Shown piece after piece: positions 1-8,952 of a stretch of 64,000 bases of DNA. Position 1 is the stretch's first letter. Each line of letters begins with the position of its first letter. The translations under genes and the position numbers were made by a program. The notes beneath the pieces are model-generated. The model was not told the origin of the DNA. It ran no database searches and was given only the letters and a program-made list of their open reading frames with translations. Source of the stretch: Caulobacter sp. AP07 (GTDB lineage Bacteria; Pseudomonadota; Alphaproteobacteria; Caulobacterales; Caulobacteraceae); contig NZ_AKKF01000008.1 in assembly GCF_000281955.1 (NCBI RefSeq), positions 26,688 through 90,687 of the forward strand. The letters are read 5' to 3'.

Positions 1-1504
1 CGTCCAGGCCGACCTCCTCCTGCCAGGCGACGGCGCGGGCGGTCTCCTCGCGCAGGAACACCGCATAGTCGGCGTCGCTCAACCCGCCCTTGCCGTGGGC
101 CGAGCGAGCCTTGCGGACCGCTTCGGTCTGGGGGAACGAGCCGATGGTGGTGGTCGGGAAGGCGGGCAGGTTCAGGCGCGGGATCTGCAGGGCCTGCCGG
201 CGGCTGAAACCGGACTGGCGACGGGCCATGGCCGGCGTCGTGGCGGCCAGGCGGGCGGCCACCGCCGCGTCGTGGATCTTCGGCGAGGTCCGGCGGGCCT
301 GGGCCGCCGTGGTGCTGGCCGCCAGGGCCGGGGCGACGCGGGTCCGCCCCTCGTTCAAGGCCGTGGCCAGCACGGCGAGCTCTTCGATCTTCTGGACGGC
401 GAAGGCCAGCCACTGGCGGACCTCCGGGTCGAGCGCCGTTTCGATTTCCAGGTCGATCGGGGTGTGCAGCAACGAACAGGACGGGGCCAGGATGACCCGG
501 TCGCCGCCCCGCGCCGAGACGATGGGGTCCAGGCGGTCGAGCAGCGCTTCGAGGTCGGCGCGCCAGACGTTGCGGCCATCGATCACCCCGAGCGACAGGA
601 CCAGGCTGTCGCGGCAGTGCGCCAGCACGGCGTGGAGCTGTTCCGGGGCGCGGACCAGGTCGACGTGCAAGCCGTCGACCGGCAGGTTGGCTGCGGTCGA
701 AAGGTTGTCGCCATAGCCGCCGAAATAGCTGGTCAGCATCAGGCGCAGGCCGGGCGTGGCGTGGCTGAGCGCGCCATAGGCGCGGCGCAGTTCGGCCCGC
801 TCGAAGTCGGTGAGGTCGAGGGCCAGGCAGGGCTCGTCGATCTGCACCCAGTCGGCGCCGGCCGCCGTCAGGCGCTGCAGGACGTCGATATAGACCGGGA
901 CCAGGGCCGAAAGCAGCGAAAGCGGATCAAACCCCGCGTCCCGGGTCTTGGCCAGCTTGAGGAAGGTCACCGGGCCCAGCAGCACGGGCCGGGTGTGGAT
1001 GCCCAGGGCCTTGGCCTCGAGGAACTCGTCGATCGCCTTGGTCGAGGCCAGGACGAAGGCCTGGTCGCGCGACACCTCGGGGGCCAGGTAGTGGTAGTTG
1101 GTGTCGAACCACTTGGTCATCTCCATGGCCGGCAGGCCGGCGCCGTGGTCATGGGAATGGCCGTGGGCGCAGGCTTCCTCGCTCGCGGCCCCCTGGGTTC
1201 CGCGAGCCATGGCGAAATAGGCGGCGGTGTCGATCGGTCCGCCGGTCCAGCCGTAGGTCGACGGGATGGCGCCGACCATGACGCTGGTGTCCAGCACATG
1301 GTCGTAGAGCGAGAAATCATTGCTGGGCACGTGGTTCACGCCCAGCGCCTTCTGGCGTTCCCAGGTCTGGGCGCGAAGCCTGGCGGCGGTCGCGAGCAGG
1401 GTGGGGGCGTCCGTTCTGCCCGCCCAGTGATCCTCGAGCGCGCTTTTTAATTCGCGGCGTGGGCCGATGCGGGGAAAGCCCAGGGTGGCGATGGTGACGG
1501 TCAT
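1..1504 (-). CDS. metE: Cobalamin-independent methionine synthase MetE, 3' end missing
   Basis: MetE transfers the methyl group of 5-methyltetrahydropteroyltri-glutamate to homocysteine in the cytoplasm, the last step of methionine synthesis, without B12. Reading the minus strand from the ATG at 1504 gives an uninterrupted 501-codon frame that runs off the left edge. It begins TVTIATLGFPRIGPRRELK, the typical MetE N-terminus, and continues through a conserved N-terminal barrel (WFDTNYHYLAPEV, GPVTFLKLAK, QIDEPCLALDL, SLGVIDGRN) into the linker and start of the C-terminal catalytic barrel (PAFPTTTIGSFPQT, about residue 440). Family members are about 750-780 residues, so roughly a third, including the zinc ligands, lies outside the window. 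A His-rich insertion (AHGHSHDHGAG, near residue 120) is seen. A cobalamin riboswitch lies about 125 bases upstream, which fits repression when B12 allows MetH to work. Confidence 0.96.
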   Translation of the reverse strand, partial: MTVTIATLGFPRIGPRRELKSALEDHWAGRTDAPTLLATAARLRAQTWERQKALGVNHVPSNDFSLYDHVLDTSVMVGAIPSTYGWTGGPIDTAAYFAMARGTQGAASEEACAHGHSHDHGAGLPAMEMTKWFDTNYHYLAPEVSRDQAFVLASTKAIDEFLEAKALGIHTRPVLLGPVTFLKLAKTRDAGFDPLSLLSALVPVYIDVLQRLTAAGADWVQIDEPCLALDLTDFERAELRRAYGALSHATPGLRLMLTSYFGGYGDNLSTAANLPVDGLHVDLVRAPEQLHAVLAHCRDSLVLSLGVIDGRNVWRADLEALLDRLDPIVSARGGDRVILAPSCSLLHTPIDLEIETALDPEVRQWLAFAVQKIEELAVLATALNEGRTRVAPALAASTTAAQARRTSPKIHDAAVAARLAATTPAMARRQSGFSRRQALQIPRLNLPAFPTTTIGSFPQTEAVRKARSAHGKGGLSDADYAVFLREETARAVAWQEEVGLD

Positions 1505-1627
1505 GTTCAAAAGCCTCTGCCGGTGTTGCGGCGAGAGGCTGGTCGGGGCGCGCGCGACGGATCGCGCACGGGCCATCGCGGCCCGGTCGCGCCTTGCTAG
1601 CGACCAGACCGGGCACCCCGCCGGAGG

Positions 1628-1825
1628 ACGTTATCTGTCGGGGCAGGTCTCCTGGCTCACGGGTCGACGCCCCTGTCCTGGCCTTCCCGACACGCCACCG
1701 ATCCAGCTCGGCGTGTCAGTGACACTCATCGGACAGCGGCTCACCGCTCACAGTTGCGGGGGCAGCGCCGGCCTCGGGTTTTCACGCCCTCACCGACTTC
1801 CCTCTTAGCTCCGGAATCGCAAGAC
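1628..1825 (-). promoter_or_regulatory. Cobalamin riboswitch controlling metE
   Basis: On the minus strand the conserved core is present in order: AAGAGGGAA followed by GGTG (about 1806-1790), the GCTGCCCCCGCAACTGTGAG block (1766-1748), a variable arm with a long hairpin, and the B12 box GAGCCAGGAGACCTGCC (1658-1642). This is the standard layout of the AdoCbl riboswitch. The roughly 125 bases to the metE ATG can form GC-rich hairpins, for example GGTCGC pairing with GCGACC near 1600, which may form the expression platform. Ends are approximate because P1 was not folded. Confidence 0.94.
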
Positions 1826-1846
1826 CCCGGAGAACCACGACGACCC

Positions 1847-1876
1847 TATCTGGGACCAATCCGCGCGCCGCGTCAA
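1847..1876 (-). promoter_or_regulatory. Candidate housekeeping promoter for metE
   Basis: On the minus strand TTGACG (1876-1871) is followed after 18 bases by CAGATA (1852-1847). This would start transcription about 1840, just ahead of the riboswitch aptamer, where a promoter is expected. The -10 match is weak. Confidence 0.45.
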
Positions 1877-1880
1877 TGGG

Positions 1881-1902
1881 GACATAAAGATATCCTTATA
1901 TC
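1881..1902 (-). promoter_or_regulatory. Palindromic operator resembling SahR (ArsR-family) sites
   Basis: The sequence ATAAAGATATCCTTAT (1884-1899) is a near-perfect palindrome (14 of 16) centred on GATATC, directly upstream of the candidate metE -35 element. From memory it resembles operators of the S-adenosylhomocysteine-responsive regulator SahR found ahead of methionine-cycle genes in Proteobacteria. That assignment is inference. Confidence 0.4.
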
Positions 1903-1915
1903 CCTTCCGTGGAGG

Positions 1916-3262
1916 TCACTTCGCGCGCTGGCGGTGCTTGTCCAGGCTCAGTTTGTGGCGTTCCACCTTGTCGTAGAAGGTCTTGCGCGGAATGCGCAGC
2001 AGGCCGAGCGCCGCGCGGACGTCTCCGCCGGCGCTGGTCAGGGCCTCCTCGATGAGGTGCGCCTCGTAGGTCGCGACGCGTTCCGGCAGCGAGCCGAGGT
2101 CGGCGGCCTGGGGCAGGCCGGCCTGGTCGGAGAGCCCCAGGGCGACGCGCTGGGCGTAGTGGTTGAGCTCGCGCACATTGCCCGGCCAGTCGTGGTTGAG
2201 CAGTCGCCAGTGGACGGCGTCGTCGACGGCCCGCGGCGACCCGCCCAGCCGCTCGGACGCTCGCGCCAGGAAGTGGGCGAACAGCAGCGGGATGTCGTCG
2301 CGCCGCTCGCGCAGCGGCGGAATGCGAATCCGCACGACGTCCAGCCTGTGGAACAGGTCCTCGCGGAACAGTCCGGAGGTGACGGCCGCGCCGAGGTTGG
2401 TCTTGGCCGCGGCGACCACGCGGATGTCCAGGGTGCGGGGGCGGTTGGAGCCCAGGGGCACGATCTCGCGCTCTTCCAGCAGGCGAAGGAACTTGCCCTG
2501 GGCGTCGAGGGGCAGGGTCTCGATCTCGTCGAGGAACAGGGTGCCGCGATCGGCCTGTTCGATGCGTCCGACCCGCTGGCGGACCGCGCCGCTGAAGGCC
2601 CCCAGTTCATGGCCGAACAGCTCGCTCTCCAGCATGCTGGACGGCAGGGCGGCGCAATCCATGGTCACGAACTCGCGGTCGCGCCGGCGTCCCCACAGGT
2701 GCAGGGCGCGCGCCGCCAGCTCCTTGCCGACGCCGGTCTCGCCCTCCAGCAGCACGTCGACATCGGCGTTGGCCAGTTGCCGCAGGGTGGAGCGCAGGCG
2801 CTCCATCACGGCCGTCTGGCCGATCAGGGGCCCGTCGCCCTGGGCGGCGTCGGCGGCGGCGCGCAGGCGGCGGTTCTCCAGCACCAGGCGGCGGGTCTCC
2901 AGGGCCCGCCGGACGCTGGAGACCAGGCGTTCGGGCGCATAGGGCTTGGCGACGAAGTCGTAGACGCCCTCGTGCAGGGCCTCGACGGCCTCGGCGACGT
3001 CGGCATGGCCGGTGATCAGGATGACCGGCAGGTTCTTGTCCTGGTCACGCAGACGCCGGAACAGCTGGCGCCCATCCATCCTCGGCATGCGGATGTCGCT
3101 GACCACCACGCCGGGAAAGCTGTCGGACAGATCGGCCAGGGCGTCCTCGGCCGAGGCGAAGGCCAGGACGTCGAAGCCGGCCAGCTGCAGGGTCTGGACA
3201 TTGGCCCCGCGCAGGGCGTCGTCGTCGTCGATGAAGGCGACCTGATTGACGGAAAGCGGCAT
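1916..3262 (-). CDS. dctD: Sigma-54-dependent C4-dicarboxylate response regulator DctD
   Basis: This is an NtrC-class activator of 448 residues that should switch on dctA when phosphorylated by DctB. The receiver domain spans about 1-120 with acidic pocket IDDDD and phospho-acceptor Asp56 (VVSDIRMP). The AAA+ domain spans about 140-370 with Walker A GETGVGKE, Walker B-like TLFLDEIE and the sigma-54 contact loop GAFSGA, where Ser replaces the usual Thr of GAFTGA. A Fis-type helix-turn-helix closes the protein (GDVRAALGLLRIPRKTFYDK). The ATG directly abuts the TAG stop of dctB (TAGATG), so the two are translationally coupled. The dctB-dctD order, divergent from dctA, is the classic Rhizobium arrangement. 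Confidence 0.92.
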   Translation of the reverse strand: MPLSVNQVAFIDDDDALRGANVQTLQLAGFDVLAFASAEDALADLSDSFPGVVVSDIRMPRMDGRQLFRRLRDQDKNLPVILITGHADVAEAVEALHEGVYDFVAKPYAPERLVSSVRRALETRRLVLENRRLRAAADAAQGDGPLIGQTAVMERLRSTLRQLANADVDVLLEGETGVGKELAARALHLWGRRRDREFVTMDCAALPSSMLESELFGHELGAFSGAVRQRVGRIEQADRGTLFLDEIETLPLDAQGKFLRLLEEREIVPLGSNRPRTLDIRVVAAAKTNLGAAVTSGLFREDLFHRLDVVRIRIPPLRERRDDIPLLFAHFLARASERLGGSPRAVDDAVHWRLLNHDWPGNVRELNHYAQRVALGLSDQAGLPQAADLGSLPERVATYEAHLIEEALTSAGGDVRAALGLLRIPRKTFYDKVERHKLSLDKHRQRAK

Positions 3263-5095
3263 CTAGCGGGCCTTGGGCAAGGTGATGACGAAGCGCGCGC
3301 CCGGGCCGGGCTCGAGCGTCAGTTCGCCGCCGAACTCGGTGACGATGTCGCGGCTGATGACCAGGCCCAGGCCCAGGCCGCGCGGCTTGGTGGTGGCGAA
3401 GGGCGTGAACAGGGTCTTCACCGCCTGAGGCGACAGGCCGGGGCCGTTGTCGGCGACCACGATCCGCACCTGGTTGCGCCGCGAGGAGACCTGGATCGCG
3501 ATCTCGGGATCGGCCGCGCCGTCCAGCGCCTCGATGGCGTTCTGCAGTAGGTTGACCAGCACCTGTTCCAGCCGGAAGCGCTCGGCCATGACCTGCAGGT
3601 CCTCGTCCGCTTCCGACCGCACGACGCGGACGCCCTGCTGGCGCATGCGCGGTCCGACCAGCAGCAAGGCGCCCTCGATCGCCTCGTGCGCCGTCACCGG
3701 GGCCAGCGGCGCGCTGGTCTTGCGGGCAAAGGCGCGGAGCTGGTCGGTGATCAGGCCGATCCGGTCGGTCAGGCCGGCGATCAGGCCCAGATTGCTGCGC
3801 GCGGTCTCCGGATCGGCGCGCTCCAGGAACACCGCAGCGTTGTCGGCATAGGCGCGAATGGCCGCGACCGGCTGGTTGATCTCGTGGGCCACGCCCGCCG
3901 CGATCTGGCCCAGGGTGGCCAGCTTGTTGGACTGCACCAGTTCGTCCTGCATCAGGTGGACGTGCGCCTCGGCCCGGCGCCGTTCCTCCATCTCGATCGT
4001 CAGCTTGCGGTTGGTCTTGCGCAGCTCGGCCGTGCGTTCCCCGACCCGGGCTTCCAGCTCGGCGCGCGCGGCCTCCTGGCGGGCGGCGCGCGCCGTGGCC
4101 TGGCCGCGCCACCGCAACAGGGCCGCTCCCAGGCCGCACGCCGCCAGGCCGATCAGCAGGGCCACGGCCCGGGCCGCGGCCACCGCCGTGCGCAGGGTCG
4201 CGCCGGTCGGCGTCAGGGTGAACACCGTCCAGCCCGCCGCGCCGGGGTCGGCGCTGGCGGCCATGAACCGGGCGGACGGCTGGCCGGGCAGAGCGACCGA
4301 GACCAGGGCCGGCGTTCGGGCGGCCGCCACGGGGGGCTTGAGGTCCAACACCGTGAACGGCGCCTCGCCGAACCGGTGCTCGGCGCGCAGTCGCCGCTGC
4401 TCGGCGGCGGGCAGGGGCGAAAGCGTCGAGAACCGCCAGGGCGCGATCGACGTCACCAGGATCACGCCCTCGGCGTCGGCCGCGAAGGCCGGTTCCGCCG
4501 ACGACCAGTCGGCCTCGAGTTGCTCGAACTCGACCTTGACCACGACCACGCCCAGCAAGCCGTCCGGGCCGTCGACCCGGCGCGACATGAACAGGCCGGG
4601 GCGACGGCTGACCGTGCCCAGGGCGAACAGCTCGGCGACGCCGGCCCGCTGGGCGTCGCGGAAATAGGGGCGAAAGCTGTAGTCGGACCCGACGAAGCTG
4701 GTGGGCTGTCGCCAGTTGCTGGCGGCTATGGTCACGCCCCGGGCGTTCAGCACATAGATCACCGCGGCGCGCGTGCCCTCGCTCAGGGTCTCGAGCTTGC
4801 GGTTCAGCGCCCCGATCCCGGCGGGATCGGTCGAGCGCAGGACCGACGCCACGTCGGGGTCCTGGGCCAGGACGAAGGGCAGGGAACGGTGCTTGGCCAG
4901 CTCGCTGCGCAGCACCGCCGCGTGCAGGGCGGCGGAGGCCCGCGCCTGGCGGGACAGGTCGGCCGTGGCCCGTCGTTCGGCAACGGCGCCGGCGGTCCAC
5001 ACGGCGGCGACCAGCAGCGCCAGCGAAACGGCGACGAACACCGTCCAGCGCCGGGTGATCGGGTCTCTCAGGGGCGGCGGCGGCGGCGGAGTCAT
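3263..5095 (-). CDS. dctB: C4-dicarboxylate sensor histidine kinase DctB
   Basis: This membrane kinase senses periplasmic succinate, malate or fumarate and phosphorylates DctD. It has a first transmembrane segment (TVFVAVSLALLVAAVWTAGA), a periplasmic sensor of about 250 residues of the double-PDC type, a second transmembrane segment (AVAAARAVALLIGLAACGLG), a coiled coil (ARAELEARVGERTAELRK), a HisKA domain with phospho-acceptor His in GVAHEINQPVAAIRAYADN (about residue 403) and a HATPase domain (N box LLQNAIEAL, G boxes DNGPGL and GLGLGL). An upstream in-frame ATG at 5131 would place the start inside the palindromic DctD site. I prefer the ATG at 5095 (MTPPPPPP), which has GGA eight bases upstream and gives 610 residues. 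Confidence 0.9.
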   Translation of the reverse strand: MTPPPPPPLRDPITRRWTVFVAVSLALLVAAVWTAGAVAERRATADLSRQARASAALHAAVLRSELAKHRSLPFVLAQDPDVASVLRSTDPAGIGALNRKLETLSEGTRAAVIYVLNARGVTIAASNWRQPTSFVGSDYSFRPYFRDAQRAGVAELFALGTVSRRPGLFMSRRVDGPDGLLGVVVVKVEFEQLEADWSSAEPAFAADAEGVILVTSIAPWRFSTLSPLPAAEQRRLRAEHRFGEAPFTVLDLKPPVAAARTPALVSVALPGQPSARFMAASADPGAAGWTVFTLTPTGATLRTAVAAARAVALLIGLAACGLGAALLRWRGQATARAARQEAARAELEARVGERTAELRKTNRKLTIEMEERRRAEAHVHLMQDELVQSNKLATLGQIAAGVAHEINQPVAAIRAYADNAAVFLERADPETARSNLGLIAGLTDRIGLITDQLRAFARKTSAPLAPVTAHEAIEGALLLVGPRMRQQGVRVVRSEADEDLQVMAERFRLEQVLVNLLQNAIEALDGAADPEIAIQVSSRRNQVRIVVADNGPGLSPQAVKTLFTPFATTKPRGLGLGLVISRDIVTEFGGELTLEPGPGARFVITLPKAR

Positions 5096-5112
5096 GCGGC
5101 GATCCGTGAAGA

Positions 5113-5161
5113 TGTGTGCGGATTTTCGCACACAATGCCTCCGCGTTGGCGGAAAATCGCC
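5113..5161. promoter_or_regulatory. Tandem DctD upstream activating sites
   Basis: The first site is a perfect palindrome, TGTGTGCG-GATTTT-CGCACACA (5113-5134). The second, weaker site is GGCG-GAAAAT-CGCC (5148-5161) with the same six-base AT-rich spacer. Their centres are 31 bases apart, about three helical turns, so both lie on one face of the DNA. The arrangement matches the paired DctD binding sites known upstream of rhizobial dctA. The sites sit in the dctB-dctA intergenic region. Confidence 0.75.
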
Positions 5162-5181
5162 GCCCCCTCTACGCGCCTAGG

Positions 5182-5197
5182 TGGATAGGGAGAAGCA
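5182..5197 (+). promoter_or_regulatory. Candidate sigma-54 promoter of dctA
   Basis: TGGATAGGGAGAAGCA has TGG and GCA at the exact -24/-12 spacing (ten bases between GG and GC), although the -12 element lacks the usual TT. A second possibility, TGGCTTCCGTCTGCT at 5222-5236, matches better around -24 but is one base short. Start would be about 5208, leaving a 130-base leader. Confidence 0.35.
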
Positions 5198-5339
5198 AAA
5201 GTCAACAAAATCAATACCTAATGGCTTCCGTCTGCTGTGCTTGCGCCGCTTTCGTTCAGCAAGGATCGTCTAACCAAGCGCCTTCGCAAAGGGACGCGGG
5301 AACGGAAACGCGGCCCTCGGGCCAGCCCATGAGGCGACA

Positions 5340-6662
5340 GTGAAGACAATCAGCCCCACCGCGCCCGCGCGGCCGCAACGCTTCTACCAGCACCTCTACT
5401 TCCAGGTGCTGACCGCCATCGTGCTGGGCGCGACGATCGGGCATTTCTGGCCGCATGTCGGCGAGTCCCTCAAGCCGCTGGGCGACGGCTTCATCAAGCT
5501 GGTCAAGATGATCATCGCGCCGGTGATCTTCCTCACCGTCGTCACCGGCATCGCCGGCATGCGGGACCTGGACAAGGTCGGCCGCGTCGCCCTCAAGGCC
5601 TTCATCTATTTCCTGGTGTTCTCGACCCTGGCCCTGATCATTGGCCTGGTCGTCGCCAACGTCGTCCATCCGGGCGCCGGCATGAACATCGACCCCGCCA
5701 GCCTCGACCCCCACGCCGTGGCCTCCTACGCCTCCAAGGCTCACGACCAGACCATCGTCGGCTTCCTGCTGCATATCATTCCGGACACCGTGGTCAGCGC
5801 CTTCGCCGAGGGCGAGATCCTGCAGGTGCTGTTCTTCTCGATCCTGTTCGGCCTGTCCCTGGCCCTGATCGGCGATCGCGGCCAGCCGGTGCTGGACCTG
5901 CTGAACTCGGTGGGCGAGGCGTTCTTCAAGCTGGTGCACGTGCTAATGAAGGCCGCGCCGATCGGGGCCTTCGGGGCCTTCGCCTTCACCATCGGCAAGT
6001 ACGGCATCGGTTCGGTCGTCAATCTGGCCGCCTTGGTGGGGACCTTCTACCTGACCTCGCTTCTGTTCGTGGTCGTGATCCTGGGCCTGGTCGCCAAGGC
6101 CAACGGCTTCTCGATCTTCCGCCTGATCCGCTACCTGAAGGCCGAACTGCTGCTGGTGCTGGGCACCAGCTCCTCGGAAGCGGCGCTGCCCAGCCTGATC
6201 GAGAAGCTCGAACGGGCCGGCTGCCCCAAGTCCGTCGTCGGGCTGGTCGTGCCCCTGGGCTATTCGTTCAATCTGGACGGCACCAACATCTACATGACCC
6301 TGGCGGCGCTGTTCATCGCCCAGGCCACCGGCGTCCACCTGACGCTGGGCGACCAACTGCTGCTACTGGGCGTGGCCATGCTGAGCTCGAAGGGCGCGGC
6401 CGGCGTCACGGGAGCGGGGTTCATCACCCTGGCGGCAACCCTGTCGGTGGTGCCCTCGGTGCCGGTGGCCGGCATGGCCCTGATCCTCGGCGTCGACCGT
6501 TTCATGTCCGAATGCCGGGCCTTGACCAACTTCATGGGCAACGCCGTGGCCACCATCGTGGTCTCGCGCTGGGAGCGCGGCCTGGACGCGGACCAATTGG
6601 AGGCGGCCCTGGCCGGTCATGTCGAGCCCTCGCCGGACCCAGGCACGATCGCGGCCGAATAG
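5340..6662 (+). CDS. dctA: C4-dicarboxylate:cation symporter DctA
   Basis: This inner-membrane secondary transporter of the dicarboxylate/amino acid:cation symporter (DAACS, glutamate-transporter-like) family takes up succinate, fumarate and malate with Na+ or H+. It is 440 residues, the usual DctA length. Family signatures are visible: the first helix [15 protein letters not shown], the serine-rich hairpin 1 [17 protein letters not shown], the substrate-binding motif [12 protein letters not shown] in helix 7 and hairpin 2 [17 protein letters not shown], followed by helix 8 ([18 protein letters not shown]). The GTG start at 5340 has GAGG about seven bases upstream. It is divergent from dctBD and has its own terminator, so it is probably monocistronic and driven by DctD and sigma-54. 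Confidence 0.95.
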   Translation: MKTISPTAPARPQRFYQHLYFQVLTAIVLGATIGHFWPHVGESLKPLGDGFIKLVKMIIAPVIFLTVVTGIAGMRDLDKVGRVALKAFIYFLVFSTLALIIGLVVANVVHPGAGMNIDPASLDPHAVASYASKAHDQTIVGFLLHIIPDTVVSAFAEGEILQVLFFSILFGLSLALIGDRGQPVLDLLNSVGEAFFKLVHVLMKAAPIGAFGAFAFTIGKYGIGSVVNLAALVGTFYLTSLLFVVVILGLVAKANGFSIFRLIRYLKAELLLVLGTSSSEAALPSLIEKLERAGCPKSVVGLVVPLGYSFNLDGTNIYMTLAALFIAQATGVHLTLGDQLLLLGVAMLSSKGAAGVTGAGFITLAATLSVVPSVPVAGMALILGVDRFMSECRALTNFMGNAVATIVVSRWERGLDADQLEAALAGHVEPSPDPGTIAAE

Positions 6663-6679
6663 GCGCTCCCCCCGGTTGG

Positions 6680-6703
6680 AGGCCGCTTCGGCGGCCTTTC
6701 TTT
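6680..6703 (+). terminator. Rho-independent terminator of dctA
   Basis: AGGCCGC-TTCG-GCGGCCT is a perfect 7-bp stem with a TTCG tetraloop, followed by TTCTTT, beginning 18 bases after the dctA stop. Confidence 0.9.
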
Positions 6704-6766
6704 CCCATCCTGATCCTGATCCTGACCGTCTTCCGGCGCGCGGCGCCGGAGAGGGGAGACTCCATC

Positions 6767-8206
6767 ATGCGCATCCTTTTCGCCACCACGGCCCTCGTCG
6801 CCGCCAGCCTCGCCGGCGCGGCTCATGCCGAAGATCCCGACCTCGCCGCGCTGAAGGCGCAGATCCAGGCGCTGCAGGCGCGGCTCGACGTGCTCGAACG
6901 CCAGGCAGCGCCCCCGACCGCGCCGCCAACGGCCGCGCCCGCCGCCGCAGGCACGCCCATCGCCACCTTGGCGTCCAAGCCGGCGGTAGAGCCGATCCGC
7001 TGGGAGAACTCGCCGCGCTTCACCGACGGCTCGGGCGCGACCTTCAAGCTGCGTGGGCGGATGTCGCTTGACGCGGTGGACTCCACCACCGAGCGCGACG
7101 GCCTGGCCGACTACCATGCCCGCCAATTCAAGGCCCGCCAGCTGTTCCTCGGCGTCGAGGGTCAGACCGGCCGCTGGGCCTATCGCTTGGAGGGCGGCGC
7201 GGTCAGCGGCGGCGCCTGGGGCTGGGACGACGCCATCATCGAATACAAGCTCGACAAACAGACCTCGCTGCTGGCCGGCAACCAGAAGGCCGCCTCACTG
7301 GAGGGCCTGACCTCATTCAAGTCGATCACCTTCATGGAGCGCGGCGCCTATGGTGACCTGATCGACGCCGGATACACCCTGGCGCTGGAGGCGGTGCGTA
7401 CGGGCCCCAACTGGTCGCTGTGGGCAGCCCTGCAGGGCGACAGCATCAACAAGGCCGACGTGACCGGCGGCTTTGATCCCAACCAGGCGGTCGAGCGCAT
7501 GGGCGCGACGGTGCGGGCCACCTGGTCGCCCAAGCTGTCCGAGAGCGACCGCCTGCATCTGGGGGTCTGGGCGCGCCGGCGCGACCGCGGCGGCGAGACC
7601 GGCTTCACCTATTCGACCGCCGCCAACACCGCCTTCCGGCCGCAGACCGCGTCAGGCGCGACCCTGTTGAGCACCGGCGCGGTCGGCGACAGCGACACCA
7701 CCCTGGCCCTGGAAGGCGCCTGGATGCACCGCGCCCTGTCGCTGCAGGCCGAAGCCGCCCAGATCCGGGTCGACCGTATCGCCACCAGCCTGAGCCCGAC
7801 CCTGGGCGGCGACAATTTCGACATCGTCACCGCTTACGCCGCCGCCAGCTGGTTCCCGACCGGCGAGACGCGCCCCTACAATCCCAACGGTTCGTTCGGC
7901 CGGATCAAGGTAGCCCATCCGCTCGACAAGGGCGGCTTGGGCGCGCTGGAGCTGGCGGCCCGCTACGACTACGCCGACCTCAGCGACATGGCTGCCAATA
8001 CGGCGGTGGCTCCATCGCTGCAGACCGGCCTGGCCACGGCGGGAATCTACCGCGCCGTCACGGTCGGGGCCAATTGGTACCCCTACAGTTACGTCCGGCT
8101 GACCGGAAACCTGACTCGGGCGAAGATCGACAATCGCAGCATCGGGGGCGCCGAACTGGACGCCGACGTCACCGTGGCCCAGGCCCGCTTGCAGGTGGAG
8201 TTCTAA
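6767..8206 (+). CDS. Outer-membrane porin of the phosphate-selective OprO/OprP type
   Basis: This is a 479-residue exported protein. The ATG at 6767 has a strong GGGGAG upstream and opens a clear signal peptide (MRILFATTALVAASLAGAAHA). A short coiled coil follows (LAALKAQIQALQARLDVLERQ), then an Ala/Pro-rich linker and an antiparallel beta-barrel with alternating aromatic strands (LYFG-type strands, WAYRLEGGAVSG, ATVRATWSPKLSE) ending in a terminal Phe (ARLQVEF), the signature for outer-membrane insertion. The coiled-coil-plus-barrel design is that of trimeric OprP/OprO-like porins. The substrate cannot be read from sequence; an anion or a dicarboxylate is possible given dctA next door. A terminator separates it from dctA, so co-transcription is unlikely. 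Confidence 0.82.
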   Translation: MRILFATTALVAASLAGAAHAEDPDLAALKAQIQALQARLDVLERQAAPPTAPPTAAPAAAGTPIATLASKPAVEPIRWENSPRFTDGSGATFKLRGRMSLDAVDSTTERDGLADYHARQFKARQLFLGVEGQTGRWAYRLEGGAVSGGAWGWDDAIIEYKLDKQTSLLAGNQKAASLEGLTSFKSITFMERGAYGDLIDAGYTLALEAVRTGPNWSLWAALQGDSINKADVTGGFDPNQAVERMGATVRATWSPKLSESDRLHLGVWARRRDRGGETGFTYSTAANTAFRPQTASGATLLSTGAVGDSDTTLALEGAWMHRALSLQAEAAQIRVDRIATSLSPTLGGDNFDIVTAYAAASWFPTGETRPYNPNGSFGRIKVAHPLDKGGLGALELAARYDYADLSDMAANTAVAPSLQTGLATAGIYRAVTVGANWYPYSYVRLTGNLTRAKIDNRSIGGAELDADVTVAQARLQVEF

Positions 8207-8277
8207 GAAACGGGGCATTAGAGCTTGTGTTTGATGGCTGGCGTCGGACACACGCGCCCCTTCGCACGTCGTCCTTC

Positions 8278-8952
8278 TCAACCGTGTTGCGCGCTGGGCG
8301 GCTCGCCGATCAGCAGGGCGCAGGTGGCCTCGGCCGCGACCGGGTCCCGGTCGGCGATGGCCCGGGCCATCGCCCTGTGCAGCATCACGTCCTTCAACTG
8401 GTCTTCTGGCGTCTGCTTCTCCATCTGCCAGATCCAGAACCGGGTCGCGACGTTCTGCAGGGCGATGACGAAGCGAGCCAGGGTCGGGTTGTGGGTGGCG
8501 AAGGCGACCGCGCGGTGGAAGGCGTGATCCATCGCCAGCATGGCGCGGAAGTCGCCGGCCGCGATCGCCGCCTCGGCGCCGTCGAAGGCCCCGGCGATGG
8601 CGACCAGGTCCGAGGGCCGGGCGTTGCGCGCCGCCAGCGCCGCCGTCCGCCCTTCCAGCATCCGCCGCACCTCGAAGGCGTGCTCGATCTCGGCGATGTC
8701 CAGCGGGGCGACGATGGTGCCCACCCGCGGGCGTCGCATGACCAGGCCCTCCAGGGCCAACCGGCCCAGGGCGTCGCGCACCCCGCCGACCCCGCCGGCG
8801 TAGCGCGCGGCCAGGGCCTTCTCCTCCAGCACCTGCATGGGCGCCAGTTCGCCCAGGATGATGTCCATCAGGATCAGGTCGTAGAGCCGCGCCTTCTGCA
8901 GGCCCGGCGCCCAGTCGCCGTGCGGCTCGACGCTGTTGAGGGGGCCTTTCAT
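8278..8952 (-). CDS. GntR/FCD-family transcriptional regulator
   Basis: This is a 224-residue cytoplasmic repressor or activator. The N-terminal winged helix spans about residues 20-85 (LYDLILMDIILGEL, a recognition-helix region ending GGVRDALGRLALEGLV, wing RRPRVGTIVAPL). The C-terminal FCD domain spans about 90-215 with the expected ligand and metal-site pattern (FEVRRMLEG, DHAFHRAV, HRAMARAI). The usual VSRTPVREAL helix is degenerate here (GGVGGVRDALGRL). It converges on the porin gene and is divergent from ribD, so the porin and the rib operon are the candidate targets. The effector cannot be read from sequence. Confidence 0.85.
   Translation of the reverse strand: MKGPLNSVEPHGDWAPGLQKARLYDLILMDIILGELAPMQVLEEKALAARYAGGVGGVRDALGRLALEGLVMRRPRVGTIVAPLDIAEIEHAFEVRRMLEGRTAALAARNARPSDLVAIAGAFDGAEAAIAAGDFRAMLAMDHAFHRAVAFATHNPTLARFVIALQNVATRFWIWQMEKQTPEDQLKDVMLHRAMARAIADRDPVAAEATCALLIGEPPSAQHG

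Noticed and set aside
95..1450. Plus-strand frame of 451 codons
   Set aside because: It is antisense to metE, whose minus-strand frame is fully open and has strong motifs.
1754..5188. Long plus-strand frames opposite dctD and dctB, and long minus-strand frames in the other phase
   Set aside because: They mirror the dctD and dctB codons in other frames, with no family motifs.
5222..5236. TGGCTTCCGTCTGCT as the sigma-54 promoter of dctA
   Set aside because: The distance between the GG and GC doublets is nine bases rather than ten, which sigma-54 rarely tolerates. It is kept only as an alternative.
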